A program made the translations under genes and the position numbers. DNA of 64,000 bases from Ascaphus truei (Eukaryota > Chordata > Amphibia > Anura > Ascaphidae): assembly GCA_036426205.1 (NCBI GenBank), contig WSYH01000104.1, positions 219,608 through 283,607 of the forward strand, given 5' to 3'. Shown piece after piece: positions 10,332-22,529 of this stretch. The notes under the pieces are model-generated. The model ran no database searches, was not told the origin of the DNA, and saw nothing but the letters and a program-made list of their open reading frames with translations. Each line of letters opens with the position of its first letter. The first letter of the stretch is position 1.

Positions 10332-12125
10332 TGGTTGTCAAGAATTGGGAAGGTTTATTTTCAAAAGGCTCCTGCAGTTAAAGGGCCACACCACACAAGA
10401 ATGGAAGAAATGTTGAAAAAGTTTTGTGCGAAAGCGCAAACAGACAGCAGGGATAGTTAATGCAGGAGCAGGCCCGGCCTGCAGCAGGAGAGAGAGAGAT
10501 GAAAGACTACAAGCAGCAAAGGATGAGCGGATTGCAAAGCTGCGACCCAATTCCAACGGTCTGCCAGTGCAGAATTAGCAAGCAGACCCCGATTACTCCT
10601 GAGGAAAATGGCTCCCAACGAGGATCCAGAGGTTTTTTTGACTTTTGAAAGAGTTGCGAAGCTCAGGGCTGGGCTACAGATCGCTGGGCAACTGCTTTGG
10701 CCCGCTCCTCATAGGAGAAATCAGGCCTCATATCAGGGTTCTCCCAGCAGATCAGGCAAGGACTACCGACAAGTAAAAAGCCGCCATACTGGATCCGCTT
10801 AGGTCTGACCCGATAGAGACCCCTACGGCAGCAGTTCCGGAACGTGAAGTACACCGCTAAGATGAGACCCGGGTCCTCGCCTCAGCGATTATTGTACTTA
10901 TGTACGCGCTGGATACAACCAAGGAGTGCACTAAGGACGGCAATTCTGAGCAGGTGGTTTTGGACACAATTTCTACAAATAATACCCCCCTTTCCCCCGC
11001 ACGCTCGTGGGTTTAAAAAAGCCACGCTGGCTAGAAACCCCTAGCTTTGGCGGTCCGACTCGTAGAGAAATTCTTGGGGCTGGAGCAGCAGGCGAGAGTG
11101 TCCTGGACTCGACACCACGGCACTTGCGGACCACAAAGAGAGAGGTCGGATCAAGGGGGAACTACGGCCCGTCATGGAACCGCCAAGTCCAACGGAAGGA
11201 GCAGTCGTTACAGCAAGGACCGGAGTCAAATGCTGGTCCCCGCCGAGACCCTCATCTCCTTCCGGATGTCGGCTCGTCCAAAGTGAGAGGAACTTGCGAG
11301 GACGTCGCCCACAGGCCACACCAGATGCCTGGTCTCAGTAACTGGCCAGCGGGGGAGCCTATCCACAGCCCACCTCTGCGAGGGAACCCTCTCCATGTTG
11401 CTGTGGGAGAACAAGGCCACCAGTATGTGGACTTCCACATGATGGATTGTTCATTCAGGAACCGTCGCCCTCGGCTTTTACTGAGGAAAATTAGAAGCCT
11501 GGCTACTTCCCAGGCCACCTCTGATTGGGCGGAAACAAAACGTCTCAGGCCCTTGTAGATTCAGGTCTGGGAAACCTCTGGTCCTCAGGAACTGTTACCG
11601 CCCAACGTGTGTTCTTTTGACTCCCCATGAGCATAGAATGTATACACGGCGATTTGTTAAAACCGATCCGATGGCCAAAATCCGGCAACAGGTAAAAAGG
11701 TCAGGAGGCTTACCTCGAAGTAGGAGGCTCCTTGGCTCCCTACCCCGTTGTGCTTGGTCGGGGACTGGCCTTTCTTTCGGACCTAATGGCCCCAGTTTTC
11801 ACGAGGAGCCTCTTCTAGGGTCAGGAGAACATGGCAAAACGTTTCCCTTCTCGGCAGACCTTTTCCAGTAGAAACCGGGTTCACAAAGACCGGAAGCAAA
11901 GACGCTTAGACAAACAGGACTGGTTGCAGAAATCTGGGTCGCAGGTGACCATTCTAGTAGTCAGAGGTCAACAAGTGATTGCTGGGGATGGCCAAAAGGG
12001 GAGGGGATATGGGCCCTGGAGATTTACCAAGACTATTCCTCCAGACTTTCGCCAGAGAAGCAAAGGGAAGACCCAGTCCTTGCTAGACAGTATGACAAGG
12101 TTTGTGTTAAAATTGATGAACAGAT
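10332..12125 (+). pseudogene. Gypsy (SCAN-gag) retrotransposon gag-protease remnant, copy 1
   Basis: Same element as 46281-47989, which is far better preserved, but here broken into many short frames by 1-base indels; pieces can be followed at 10608-10802, 11007-11558 and 11831-12125. The protease-linker part (about 11831-12125) is nearly the same as copy 2 (30417-30711). Whether the breaks are mutations or sequencing errors cannot be decided from the sequence alone. Confidence 0.65.
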
Positions 12126-12128
12126 TAA

Positions 12129-12461
12129 GGCTGAGGCCCGGTGTCGGCGACTCCACGTGCGTTTGCCAGACTGGCGGCGCATGCAGCTGAGATCCCCAGT
12201 CTGCGGTGGGCTACAGGGGAAAAAAAAAACAGGGGCGCAGCCGGGACGTCACCGGCAGTTCACCCTTATTGGCTGAGCCGCCGGAGGACGTGGCCAGGCT
12301 CCATCACAAGCGTGTGAACACAGATTTCTTGTCTCAGAGAAATCTGGCGCGCAAGGCGGGGGCAAGGCAGGTGCGGCGCCGAACCTCATTGAGGGGGCAG
12401 CTCGTTCTCCCTTCAGACACCCACCATAAGTGGGCACTGCAGTAGGAGCGGGGACCTAGCC
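12129..12461. mobile_element. Harbinger-type MITE inside Gypsy pol, copy 1
   Basis: Flanked by TAA on both sides (12126-12128 and 12462-12464). Ends are GGCTGAGGCCC at the left and, reverse-complemented at the right, GGCTAGGTCCCC. GC-rich interior without a transposase. TAA target duplication and GGCT-type ends are those of PIF/Harbinger elements. A relative with the same TAA duplication lies at 57270-57676. Confidence 0.6.
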
Positions 12462-12464
12462 TAA

Positions 12465-14764
12465 GTATTATCATGAGTACATATCTGCTCATCTCAATCA
12501 AGCATGCAGGCTCAAACAGCAAGAAAGAAGAGCAGCCATTGAAAGAAAGCTGGTGTCCAGATAATAAACAACAGAAGTCTGAAAACTACGAGAGAAAGCA
12601 ACTGCAGGCCACTTGTGGAGAACAATGAATCATGATCTCAATGAACACGACCCAGAAACAACATATCGGCACAACTGCTGGTACTATCATTGCAGTTCAC
12701 CATAATTAACGGGGTCTGTGGCATCATGAGTCGGCCATGGTTCTGAAGCCACCACATAACCTAACCTCCCAAAAAACAGATTATGCCACAATAAGGACTA
12801 AACAACAGGAACCAGATCTACAGTTTGTTGCGACAGTGCCCTCACCAACCTGTCATGGCTAGTGCGCACCTGGGGAGGGCGTAAGATGCGTGCTCATCAC
12901 ACAATGGGGAATCCATCGTAATAACAAGGGGAGAGACCGTATCAAAAAAATGCGCTTCCTGTTGACCATGTTATCACTTCACGTTGACCCCACAATAGCG
13001 TTCTAATAAACTAAACTATGATTTAAAAAACAGGATCTTGTGTATCCTTTTGTCCATTATTCACGCAAGGGCGGATGCGAGGGGGATTGGTTGAGGTGAG
13101 GGGGTGGAGGTGATGGTGAGGGTAGGTGCCACAGGATGATATTTAGGACTACTTTGGGGAGGAGGTGGGTAGAGGTTACACAAGTTGTGCGTTATATGGT
13201 TTAGTATAGCAATACTTTAACTAGGCCACTAAATTCAAAGATGGTGTAGGAGTGTATATGCTGTTGTCGTAAGAAAGTCAATTTGATTACAGCTCAACCA
13301 TGATTGCCATATGGCTACCTAGGGCCGTACCCATTCCCCCCGCATGAGGGTCTCCACCAGTAGCACTGCAACAATCAAGGCGTTTGGTTTAAAAATAAGG
13401 CCCAGCGTTATGACTGGATTGTCTTTTTGATTTTTTTAAATAATGTTTTTGGTTTTTATGACACCCCAAGGCCCTAAATGCCCTATTAGCCAACGCACTA
13501 CCGGAACGACATGACCTGTCCGAAGTAGTGGTGCAGACATATTTCGCTCAAATAGGGGCTATTCGCACGAGTAATGGGCCCCTGGATCCCACATGATCAA
13601 AGCTAAGACGATAGTTAACTGTTACTGGTAATGTCTGTCAGGGAATAAAAAATAACACTCAGAAAGAGTAACATTGCAATGTGAGCTAGCAAGTGGGAGC
13701 ACAGGCACTGTGCAGTAATACAGCACCAGAATAGATAACATCACCCGCCCCCCGGTCATCGTTATCACAAGGATCCGCATTAGAACCCGCCGCCCGTAAT
13801 GTCCATATAGCACCGGCACATGAAGGCTCCTGCATGGAAAACCATTATCAAGGTTCGTAACTGATAATTTGTACAATGTCAGACGCACCTGATAGTGCTT
13901 CAGACAGGTCGGTGACAAGAACGAAGCAGGCAGTACAGATGCCCAACTGCCTGCCGTTGTCAACTGCTTGCCAAGGAAATTGTGGACCATCCACTGGTAA
14001 CTTGTGAGTGGTCCAGAGCAGGCTGTTGTAATGGTCCTGCATTGAAGGTATTCCCAGCCAGCGTAGGATTCACACAGCGTGAGTCCCATAAAATACAGGG
14101 GCCCCCGCTGTGTTAATCCAATGAGCTATTAGTGCTGGTGATGGAATTTCGCGGCGTGAGATGAGTTTAAGTGCGAATTCTAAGCAAGGCAGTTTGACAC
14201 CGCAGTGCCAGTTGCGCTCTATGGTACCAGTCAATGCGAATACCATGATGTAGAGAGGCAAGCAGTACGTTAAAATCAAAGGACTGCAGAATAATCTAAG
14301 TGGGAAAGGTAGATATTCAATTATCCCACTAGGATACACTGACAGATGGCTGCTCACATTGCTGCTATATTGGGGCCAGCTAGCTTTGTGATACCAATGT
14401 ACACTTCATATACAGCATGGTTGTTTTGGTTGTTTGTATAGCAAAGGAAACTTGATGATAATTCCATTATTGCTAAGAGACACAGTTGAAATCAAAATTT
14501 CAAGTAGATATGTATTCAGAGTCGCAGCTTAAAACTGGAGTAATACTAGGTAAAACAGAACAAACCATGAGGCTTCTTCCTATTACTTAACGAAGTGCAC
14601 GTATTAAGGGAACATTGAGATTTTTTTTAATGTATTTATTGCATGCTGTTTCCTCAGCCAGTTTGTGGAGAGAGGACCTAAATGGGTTCACTTTCTTTAT
14701 TGTTCCAATGAAATGGTGAGAAACAGTTACAATTTTTCTATTAATTGATTTATCTTTTTTACAG
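12465..14764. other. Intron sequence of the ABCB locus (copy 1), no gene seen
   Basis: No supported coding region. The first 250 bp are a noisy copy of the coiled-coil-like frame seen at 48345-48565. A purine-rich stretch lies near 13070-13180. The final 60 bp carry a plausible pyrimidine tract before the acceptor AG at 14763-14764. Confidence 0.45.
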
Positions 14765-14895
14765 ATTCTTGCCATCATTTACACACAAAAGAGGTTAGCC
14801 AGCTATGCAAACAGCTGTGCAGTGGCAAGAGGAGGATCCTAACAGCAATTCATACTGTTTGTGCGTTCAATGGACAACAAAATGTCTTCAGCAAA
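14765..14895 (+). pseudogene. ABCB5-like exon, copy 1 (frameshifted)
   Basis: Corresponds to the intact 125-bp exon at 50490-50614, but is 131 bp long with several 1-base insertions, so the frame for the KELAAYAKAGAVAEE stretch is broken repeatedly. The flanking acceptor (TTTTTTACAG) and donor (GTATGT) are kept, and nearly all changes are indels, not substitutions. That pattern is more typical of sequencing error than of slow decay. If real, it would be a dead duplicate exon. Confidence 0.65.
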
Positions 14896-15094
14896 GTATG
14901 TTGTATTTTTAACAGTTCAGCATTAATTACAGAGCAGCAAATTACCAGTACTATCCACAAAACTAGAGGTTTGGGAATATTTGTCGCACTCAAAAGGTGG
15001 GCCCTAATGGATATAAAACTTGTATTCTTTCTATAATACAGTATATACAGGTATACTACACACACACAAGGCTGCCAACAGAATTCAACTACAG

Positions 15095-16045
15095 TTTGAC
15101 AGCCACACCCTCCCCACCAGGGTGGACCCCCTACCCCACTGGCAGTGTTCGAGAATGGTTTCAGTACCTCGTGAGGCCCTCCCCCACCCCACCATTAATC
15201 ACCACTGGGTGCCCCCTCTATCGTAACCCCTTTACCTATGTATTTGTTATTCCCCTCAACTCCACTCTCACTATCCCCATCCAAATCAATTACACCACAG
15301 CTGCACACAATACCTACCCTTGCCACTCGCACTGTAATTCTCTCTCCCTGCGCCTTACTCTTTACTCACGTTTTTTCTTCACTCACTCCTCTCTCTCACT
15401 CACTCACCACCACGGCAATTACCCCACTTCTACGCAATCCCCCTCATTCACACTCATTCCCGTCCCCCCTCACAATTCCCGCACACAAAATAGATACCAG
15501 TACCAAAAACCCACCCCATTCAAAAAAATGTCACCCCCAAATTAACATACAGAAAAATCCCCCCCCCAATATTACAAACCCCCCCAACCCGAAATATATA
15601 CAAACCTCCCATAATACAGTACAAAAATAATCCACCCCCAAAATATATACAACCGCCTCACCCTTATATACAAACCCCCAAATACATACAAAAACTCCAC
15701 CGCCACCCACACATATAAAAAAAAAACAATGACATATGAACCCGCCCAAACATATAAAAAAAAATATATAATAGATAAAAAAAATACATATAAACACCCA
15801 CCCAAATACGAAGATACCCCCAATACATATAAAAAACAGACACTACATATAAAAAAAAAAACTCAATAAGCGGAAAAAAACAATAAATATAAAAAAGAGC
15901 CAATTGCATTAAAAAAGACCCCAAAACATATAAAAAACTCCCGGGCTACATGTAAAAAAATTCCCCAGTAAACATCAAAAAGCAGACTGCACATAAAAAC
16001 CCTCAAGACATAAAAAAAAACAATGCATATAAAAAGTAATATTTC
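15095..16045. repeat. Pyrimidine-rich tract and CATATAAAA tandem repeat, copy 1
   Basis: A C/T-rich stretch (15095-15500) with many CTCACTC and CCCCTC strings passes into an irregular tandem repeat of units of about 20-35 bp built on ACATATAAAAAA and CCCCAAAT. Open frames on either strand are low-complexity shadows. Counterparts: 33690-34620 and 50820-51745. Confidence 0.7.
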
Positions 16046-16297
16046 CATTTGCGATATGGCTTGCTGTGGAGGGTTTTGTGCACTTTTTACCCACCATAAC
16101 TTAACTGAAGGGGACATGGCACAAGCTCCAAGCTTTGTGCGCCGGCTGCCTGAAAATATTAGCACGTCCGATAAAAATGAAGCCGGCGACGCGAGTCATT
16201 AAGGCCATCAGCCATTTTGTTCGGAGTGCCCAACAAACGGCTGTGTGCGTGCAGGGTATCCCCCCTGATCTTCGCACTTAAAGCCCGTACGCTAGCT

Positions 16298-16653
16298 CAG
16301 CGGTGAGCAAACGTTGGGGCGCGAGACCCCCAGGGGCGAGCGCGGACACTGCCGACGGGGGGCGCGGGGTTGACAGAGGCCCCGCGCGCTCTCCGAAGGC
16401 CAAATTAAGTGCCAGGGGAGCGCAGGGCCTCTGTAAACCTAACTTACAGTGCTCGGCGGCTTCACTCCTGCGTGCCATGCAACCTGCGGCCAAAATGACG
16501 CTGCGAGGAGTCAGTGACGTCAACGTTGTTATGGCAACGTGCTGCGTGCATTACGCCGGAGCGCGGGTAAGTTGGGGTTTGGTGTGGGGCGGGGGGACGG
16601 GGAGTGAGGGGACGACCGGCAGGGGGGCAGGGTAAAAAAGTTGCGCCCCCCTG
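16298..16653. mobile_element. hAT-type MITE with perfect 8-bp target duplication, copy 1
   Basis: Flanked on both sides by CGCTAGCT (16290-16297 and 16654-16661). Left end CAGCGGTGAGCAAAC; right end, reverse-complemented, CAGGGGGGCGCAA. Short inverted ends starting CAG plus an 8-bp duplication identify a non-autonomous hAT element. The interior is GC-rich and lacks a transposase. Confidence 0.75.
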
Positions 16654-16661
16654 CGCTAGCT

Positions 16662-18888
16662 GATTAGAAAAAAAGCGCTTTGTAAACATTTGATGGAGAT
16701 TGCCACTCTCATGCAAGGCTTGTTACAGGCGATCGTACAATAAATAGAATATATTTACTTATAGTGTACAGGGCAGGGGGTCTCCCGGAGCTTAAACAGC
16801 GTTGGTTCGTGTCGAGACCCCTACTTTCAGGAGATACAGGCACGTTATGGGTGGTGCGGCGGTATCCACTGCAGGAATTTCAATGTCCTGAGTCACGTGA
16901 CATTGTGGGAACCAATTCCACACTCTGATTCGCTGAACAACCATGTGATGCGGCCATCTTGGATTAGGTGACTATCTTAAAGGACAAAGTGACAGCACAG
17001 CATTCTGATTGGATGGCATATTCCCTTTAAGTGACGTCATGTCAAAAAAAAATAATTAAGTCGGAGCATTGGTTTGACCAGCAATCAGGATGTAACATTT
17101 TTGAGGCTTAAAATGACGTCCCAAGCCATATTAAGGCGTGACGCCGTCATTGAGCCAAAGAAGCCGAACGAGACACAGCCATCGGCTGGGATTTAACATG
17201 GGGTATTTGGCGGACTAGAAATGAGGAAAGAAGATAAAGAAGATCAAGAAATGTTGAAGATGAGATTAAAGAGGGATTAAAGAAAGAAAAAAGAAGATGT
17301 GGTGAGTCCTGAGCCAGATCTTCATGGCGGATGGACATTGGATGCTGTTGGAGGCTTCAAGGTACGTGAGCTTCTCTTTCCCCGGGAGTCGGAGGGCAAC
17401 GCTTCTAATGGTAAGATAAATAGGTGAATGTTAGTAAGTTTTTTACAGGTTTTTTCATTGGATGCGATTGTGATTTGTGGGGAGCACATTGACTGATAAT
17501 ATATCATCTGTACACACTGTTAGGGACAGATAATTAATATTATGACAAGATATTGGGGCTGCTGGCTGGTATTTGCTGTTGGTTTTTTAATGTACAGTTC
17601 TTATGGGTATGTAAGTGTGTTGTTTTTTTCCTGCTTATATGTAAAAAATTGTTTGCGTATTGGTGTTCGTTTGTAGTTACGGTTGTATTAAAGTATGTTG
17701 GCTAATGCGTTATGGTTCTTTCAGAGATTGTTTGAATGTATTCTTTGTCTTTTAATGTGTACATTCATCAATGTTGTGGTAATTAATTGGTTGATTGGTT
17801 AGTGTTACATCATTTTGAGTGGTAAGTTGGTTTGAGGAATTAATTGGTTTCATTGTTTAATGGTTTTAAGTAAATAATTGTTTGATGTTGTTAGCTTGTA
17901 TGATTGGATTAGCTGGGCTATGTTTTTATTGACTTTTATTTAGTAGCTAATGAAGTGTTTAAAATGGGCAAATAATCTATTATCCATATCTGGATAATAG
18001 TTATTGAACATTATTGATACTGTATGTGTTAGGGGGGTGTATTAGTTTAGAAGATTGTTTAGTATTTTGTTGGCACATACATGGTACCGCAGGCCCGCGG
18101 GTACCCCGGGACGGCCGCAGGGTCGCTGGGGACACCGCGTGACCCCCCGGCCTCCCTCGGGGACCCTGCCGGGGTCAGCGGGGACACGCCGGCACTGTTG
18201 TAGTGGTTTTGCAGCGAAGGGGAAGGAGGAGAGCAGAGCGGTGATATCCAGAGAGTCACGTGGTCTCCACACCGGGCTAAAATCTGGCCAGGGCTAGGGA
18301 CTGAGTAAGTACCTGTTGTTCACCATCACTATAGCCCTCCTCGCTCTACCCGTACAACCGATGTCTTCACATCACAGTCCTGTAAACCCGGCACCCGGTT
18401 CTTTTGTCAAACTCCGTTAATTATTTATTTATATTGACTTTCGCCCGATTGGCAATCCATTAACCTTGACTCTTCGAGCTTAACACGGTTAAATGCATTC
18501 TGGTCCTGTATTGGTTTTGCGCCTGCAAAAGGTAAACAATTATTTTTTTCTCTAAGTCCAGCCTTTTGTATTCAACTGCCTTTAGCTGGTTGAGATTTAT
18601 TCAGCGCAACGTACGTACGATCAGTTTGCGTTGCTTAGTGAATCCCGCAGAAGGGAGGACTTCGCGCAAACAGCTGATCGTACGAGCAAAGTTGGAATTT
18701 TAAAATTTTTTAAGAAAAAAGCCCGTTTTTAGAGCGCAAAGACTGTTGCGCGGCTTTAGTGCATAGCTCGCGGCGGAAATCTCACGTTCTAAACGCACGT
18801 TGCGCTCTTAAAATGACTTATCATGATTGGCATAGCCCCCTAAGTATGGTAAAACCCATCTCATTGCTTTCATTTTTTGCATAGACAG
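16662..18888. other. Non-coding repeat-derived DNA, copy 1
   Basis: No supported gene. Contents: a purine-rich stretch near 17220-17300; a perfect 10-bp-stem hairpin CTATTATCCA/TGGATAATAG at about 17978-18000; a GC-rich block with GGGGACAC repeats at 18075-18190; and a palindrome-rich segment at 18600-18830, where CGTACGATCAG and CTGATCGTACG form arms and GTGCATAGC-like words recur. The last may be a foldback DNA element. Confidence 0.45.
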
Positions 18889-18955
18889 TTAACCAACCCC
18901 ACACTGATGAGACCCATGAAGGTCGAAACGGCCTGTCTGTGGGGGGGTTTGCTGG
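18889..18955 (+). ncRNA. Type I hammerhead ribozyme, copy 1
   Basis: All core elements are in place. Stem I 5' strand AACCCCACA precedes CTGATGA (18904-18910). Stem-loop II is GACC-CATGAA-GGTC. GAAA lies at 18925-18928, then a minimal stem III C-GGCCT-G, the cleavage triplet GTC (18935-18937) and the stem I return TGTGGGG. A stem III of only one or two pairs is the form described for PLE-associated hammerheads. Predicted cleavage is after 18937. The motif precedes about 260 bp of repeat DNA (to about 19215) with no coding potential, suggesting a small non-autonomous ribozyme-bearing retroelement. Confidence 0.85.
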
Positions 18956-19243
18956 TATGTATTTTAACCTGGCTGTGATCAAAGCTGTGTGACCATGCAG
19001 CAAGTTAGCCTATAGGGGAACCATGTTTAAAAATGGTCTTTGACAGCAAAGGTCGGAACACTTGCCTCGGGACCCCTCCAGTTGCATTTCATTTCCCAGA
19101 ATCCTTGCTGCAGTGGAAGGTGTGTGATCATGGCTGTTGACAGTCGGGTTGCGGACTGTCTAAGACATTGCAAATGAGCATGCAGTAATATTTCCAGCAT
19201 GCACGCAATCTTGCTATAGATAATATACATATATCAAAAAATA

Positions 19244-20915
19244 AATAGATGATACCGTTCTGTGGCTAACGAAATGCTTTATTTGTGCGAGGCTTTCGAG
19301 ATACACTGATCTCTTCATCCGGCGAGGTTAAATGAATGAAGCCAAGCAAAGGGATACTTAATAAAAAACAGTTGTCTCTTGGAATGTTACTGGCTGGTCA
19401 TTCCCCCCCCCACCACCGGTGTGGGATGTGTTTTCTGTAGAGGTGTCAAAAGGTTCCTGAAAGCAAGTGATGAAAGAGTGTGTATGGAGATCGTTGTGAA
19501 TAAAATGAAGGAAGAGCCACAGTTATATACAGGATTACAAAAGGTGTGTGTGGAGTGGGAGGGGATTATAATGGTGTGGGTGGGTGTGGAAGGAAATGTG
19601 AGAGTTGTAGCACAACTAAAAGTAGTTGTGGATACTATGTAGGGTCCCTATTGGTGTATAGAGATGAAAACAACAAGGAGGAGTATTAGTATGTGTGAGA
19701 GGACAGCTGTGTGTGCATACATATAGACACAGTATGTACAGACATGGCTTTAGCGATCATGGGAGGAAGAGAGTTCAATTGTGGCAGTAATTGACTCTAA
19801 ATTTCGATTCTCTGTTTAAGGGCCATGCTAGAAGTGTCATGAACAGTGCATAAATTTGTATAAATCCAACCGTCTCTATTAGGTTGTTTTAAGATTACCT
19901 TTGAGGATGGCAACCCTCAGATCGTTCATATTATGGCAGAGTCAGAGAAAGGTCGCCAACAGGAATGTCTCTGTTCCGCGTTTGATGCGGTGTGGCGAGG
20001 CAGGTTTCTTCTCTTGTTTAGCCCAGCCCTGTCTCACCGATGTATAAGCAGCCCCCGGGGCATTTCATGCACATGATGAGGTACAGACATTTTGCTGGAG
20101 GAACAGGTGAACCTTCCTATGATTTTGTATTAACGATTCTGTGTGCGTTATTGTGATGTGTCCGCTGTGTAGAGCATTAGCAGGTTTTCGCACTTGGGTC
20201 CTGGGCATGGGTTTGTCCAGCATTTCAGTTGTACTGATGAATACTGACTCCTCACCATAATATTCTGGGATTTTGGGGTGTCGGTCATGATAATAAGGGT
20301 TGCTTCAGGGAAGACCGTGTTGCAGTCGTCTATCTTCCTGTAGGAGGGTTGTAGTTTCTGGCGATACTGCGTAGGGCTTCCTGGGTGGGTGATATGTGAC
20401 CACAAAGGTACCCTGTCGATGGTCTCCTTCTGTTTGTATATCAAGGAGATCACTTCTTGGATCTGGTGGCTTTGTGGAATTGGTGGTCTACAATTCTGTG
20501 GTTATATCCACGGTTTATAAAGTTCTGATCTAAGGCTTAATCAGTTCCGGGTCTCTGTATGTGTGTCGAAGCATATCCGGTGTATCGTTTGGCTTGACCT
20601 GTAGATGGGTGCATGGTGTGGGTGTCGGGTGAAGCGTTGTTGTCACTAAATAGCTGGCTCCATTCATTTTTATTCAAACTGATACAAATACACACTCTTC
20701 ATCACTTGCTTTCGGAACCCTTTGACAACTCTAGCCAATTAAAACACATCACACCGGTGGGAAGAATGACCAGCACAGATAACCTGCAAGGACACTGTTT
20801 TAAGTATACCTTTTTGCTGCTTCATTTATTGTAACATCGCCGTAAAGAAGAGATCAGTGTATCTCGAAAAGCCGCACAAATAAAGCATTCGTTAGCCACC
20901 AGAACGGTATCAATA
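19244..20915 (-). mobile_element. PLE-C: third Penelope-like element, truncated, with inverted pseudo-LTRs
   Basis: About 270-bp inverted repeats flank this element. The left reads GATACCGTTCTGTGGCTAAC and the right is its reverse complement with small indels (near 20895-20915). The arms extend inward to about 19520 and from about 20650. Between them the minus strand encodes the end of a PLE protein (19870-20470). Each arm holds a hammerhead-like stem-loop GAGAT-CAGTGT-ATCTC-GAAA. Identical copy at 37834-39505; deleted from copy 3, where only the first 26 bp or so remain near 54960-54985. Confidence 0.7.
19870..20470 (-). pseudogene. PLE-C linker and GIY-YIG nuclease remnant
   Basis: Read on the minus strand, 20453-20148 gives a continuous frame with NIMVRSQYSS and NPCPGPKCENLL, matching the Cys-containing linker that precedes the nuclease in PLE proteins. 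Past a break, 20110-19870 holds YLIMCMKCPGG, LYIGETG and a trailing DLRVAIL-type segment, the GIY-YIG domain signature of this family. At least two frame changes separate the parts and the RT domain is missing, so the copy is inactive. Confidence 0.65.
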
Positions 20916-21357
20916 TTTTATTTGTGTGTGATTATTGATCCGGGCTTAACACGGAACTGATCCTCTACATATATAAATATAAATATATAGATTTAAGAGA
21001 GAGGGAGAGCGAGAACGAGAGAAGAGAAGAACAGAATGCGCAGTCCCATCGTGTTAAAACAGACATTTAATCAATTAAAAAAGGACAAGGGGATAAGGAC
21101 ACTCACAAAAGTACAAGATACAAAGGCAGTTGTGAGATTATAATCACCACCAGCAATGGGCACCAACACCGTCCTGGGAAACACATCAGTTGTTCGATAG
21201 CCAATCGTGTTCACATCCAGCAGTTTTGGACGATTGGAAACAGTGTCTCTTGTGCTTGAATGCGATTTGGATTTTTCAGCCCAGATCAGCTACATGCGCG
21301 CTCCGGCCGTAAAGCGCCAAACTGCGTGATGACGTTCGTCTAGTTCCTGGTAGCGTG

Positions 21358-21404
21358 CCCTGACGCGTTTCGTCACGACAGTGACTTTTTCAAAAGGGAA
21401 TCAC
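21358..21404 (-). ncRNA. Hammerhead-like motif in PLE-B pseudo-LTR
   Basis: Minus strand reads CCCTTTTGAAAAA, then GTCAC-TGTC-GTGAC (five-pair stem II), GAAACGCGTC. The second core box and the self-complementary ACGCGT stem III with GTC match PLE hammerheads. The first box reads TTGAAAA where CUGANGA is expected. Partner motif on the + strand at 59710-59747. Confidence 0.5.
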
Positions 21405-22529
21405 CACATGGTGGACGGCTCGGTATATAGGCTCAACTTACACAAAGGGGAGTGACCTCGGCGAAAAACCAGAGGCCAATCATCAGTGCCAATGCATAAA
21501 TGGCCAAGGGGACACTAGTGATGAGCCAATGGAAACAACCGTGTCAATCCTATAATAAAAACAAATGCTGCACAAATAATACTTCATGGGCATATAAACC
21601 ACAAATATAAAATGTCACTTCGTATTTCCTATAATTAGAACCACATCACAAACAAAAGCCAGAATGAAAATAAAATAATAATACACTATAAATAATCAAA
21701 AAATTACAAAAATTATTATTATAAAAACACAGCAATAGGAAAAGAAATACATATGTATATGCTCGTGCCCGCAGATGGACACATATATAACATGTAACAA
21801 TAGCGTAATATAGCACAACTAATGAAAACCCTCATTTATAATAGATTAATTAACAGTTCACAAATTCATAATAAAATATAAATAAAATAATAAATAATTA
21901 ATATGTATACAATAATACACATACCAAGTCTATCATCATTCACATAAATAAAAATGAATTTTCACAGTTCAACTCCATTAATATACAGTGGAAGTATATA
22001 AATGTATAAATTTGCTATAAAATAGAGGTAATGACCAAATCAATAATTATGGGGAAAGCATTATGTATCTTTCAAATAACAATAAAGATAATAATATGAA
22101 TAACTATACCCAAACTCTAATAAAAGAGAAGGGGAAAGGGATATTATCTTTCCCATCTAACATCAATAAAATTGATAATCGAAAATCTAGATACTAAGCC
22201 AAAAAAAATAAAAAACTCTAACATACTGGACTAAAGAAGGAGTGAAAGATTAGAAAATGAGAACATAGCAGAAATAGAAAAAACAATAGGAGGTTTTGCG
22301 TTGAAAAGCGATAAAGATAGAGGGGGGGGCGTGGGGGGAGGTGGGGGAAGGGGAGGGAAGGGATGGGGGAAAGACTGGGAAGATAGACGAAAAAGAGGGA
22401 ATGGAAAAAGAAAAGAATAGAAAAAAAAAAGGGGGGGGCGGAGAAAATGGGAATTGCAAAACTGCCTCTTTAAACAGAGGAAAGGGAATGGCAGAGTCAA
22501 TATACCAAGGCTGGATGGATTACACCAAA

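Noticed and set aside
18042..18297. Overlapping frames on both strands in the GC-rich block (18075-18190 and copies)
   Set aside because: GC-rich repeat with frames open by composition on both strands; no domain.
19244..20915. Interpretation as a cut-and-paste DNA transposon with long TIRs
   Set aside because: The interior encodes a PLE linker and GIY-YIG remnant and no transposase; inverted pseudo-LTRs explain the arms better.
22231..22500. Minus-strand frames rich in Phe/Pro/Ser
   Set aside because: Antisense of the purine-rich PLE-B 3' region; no conserved motif.
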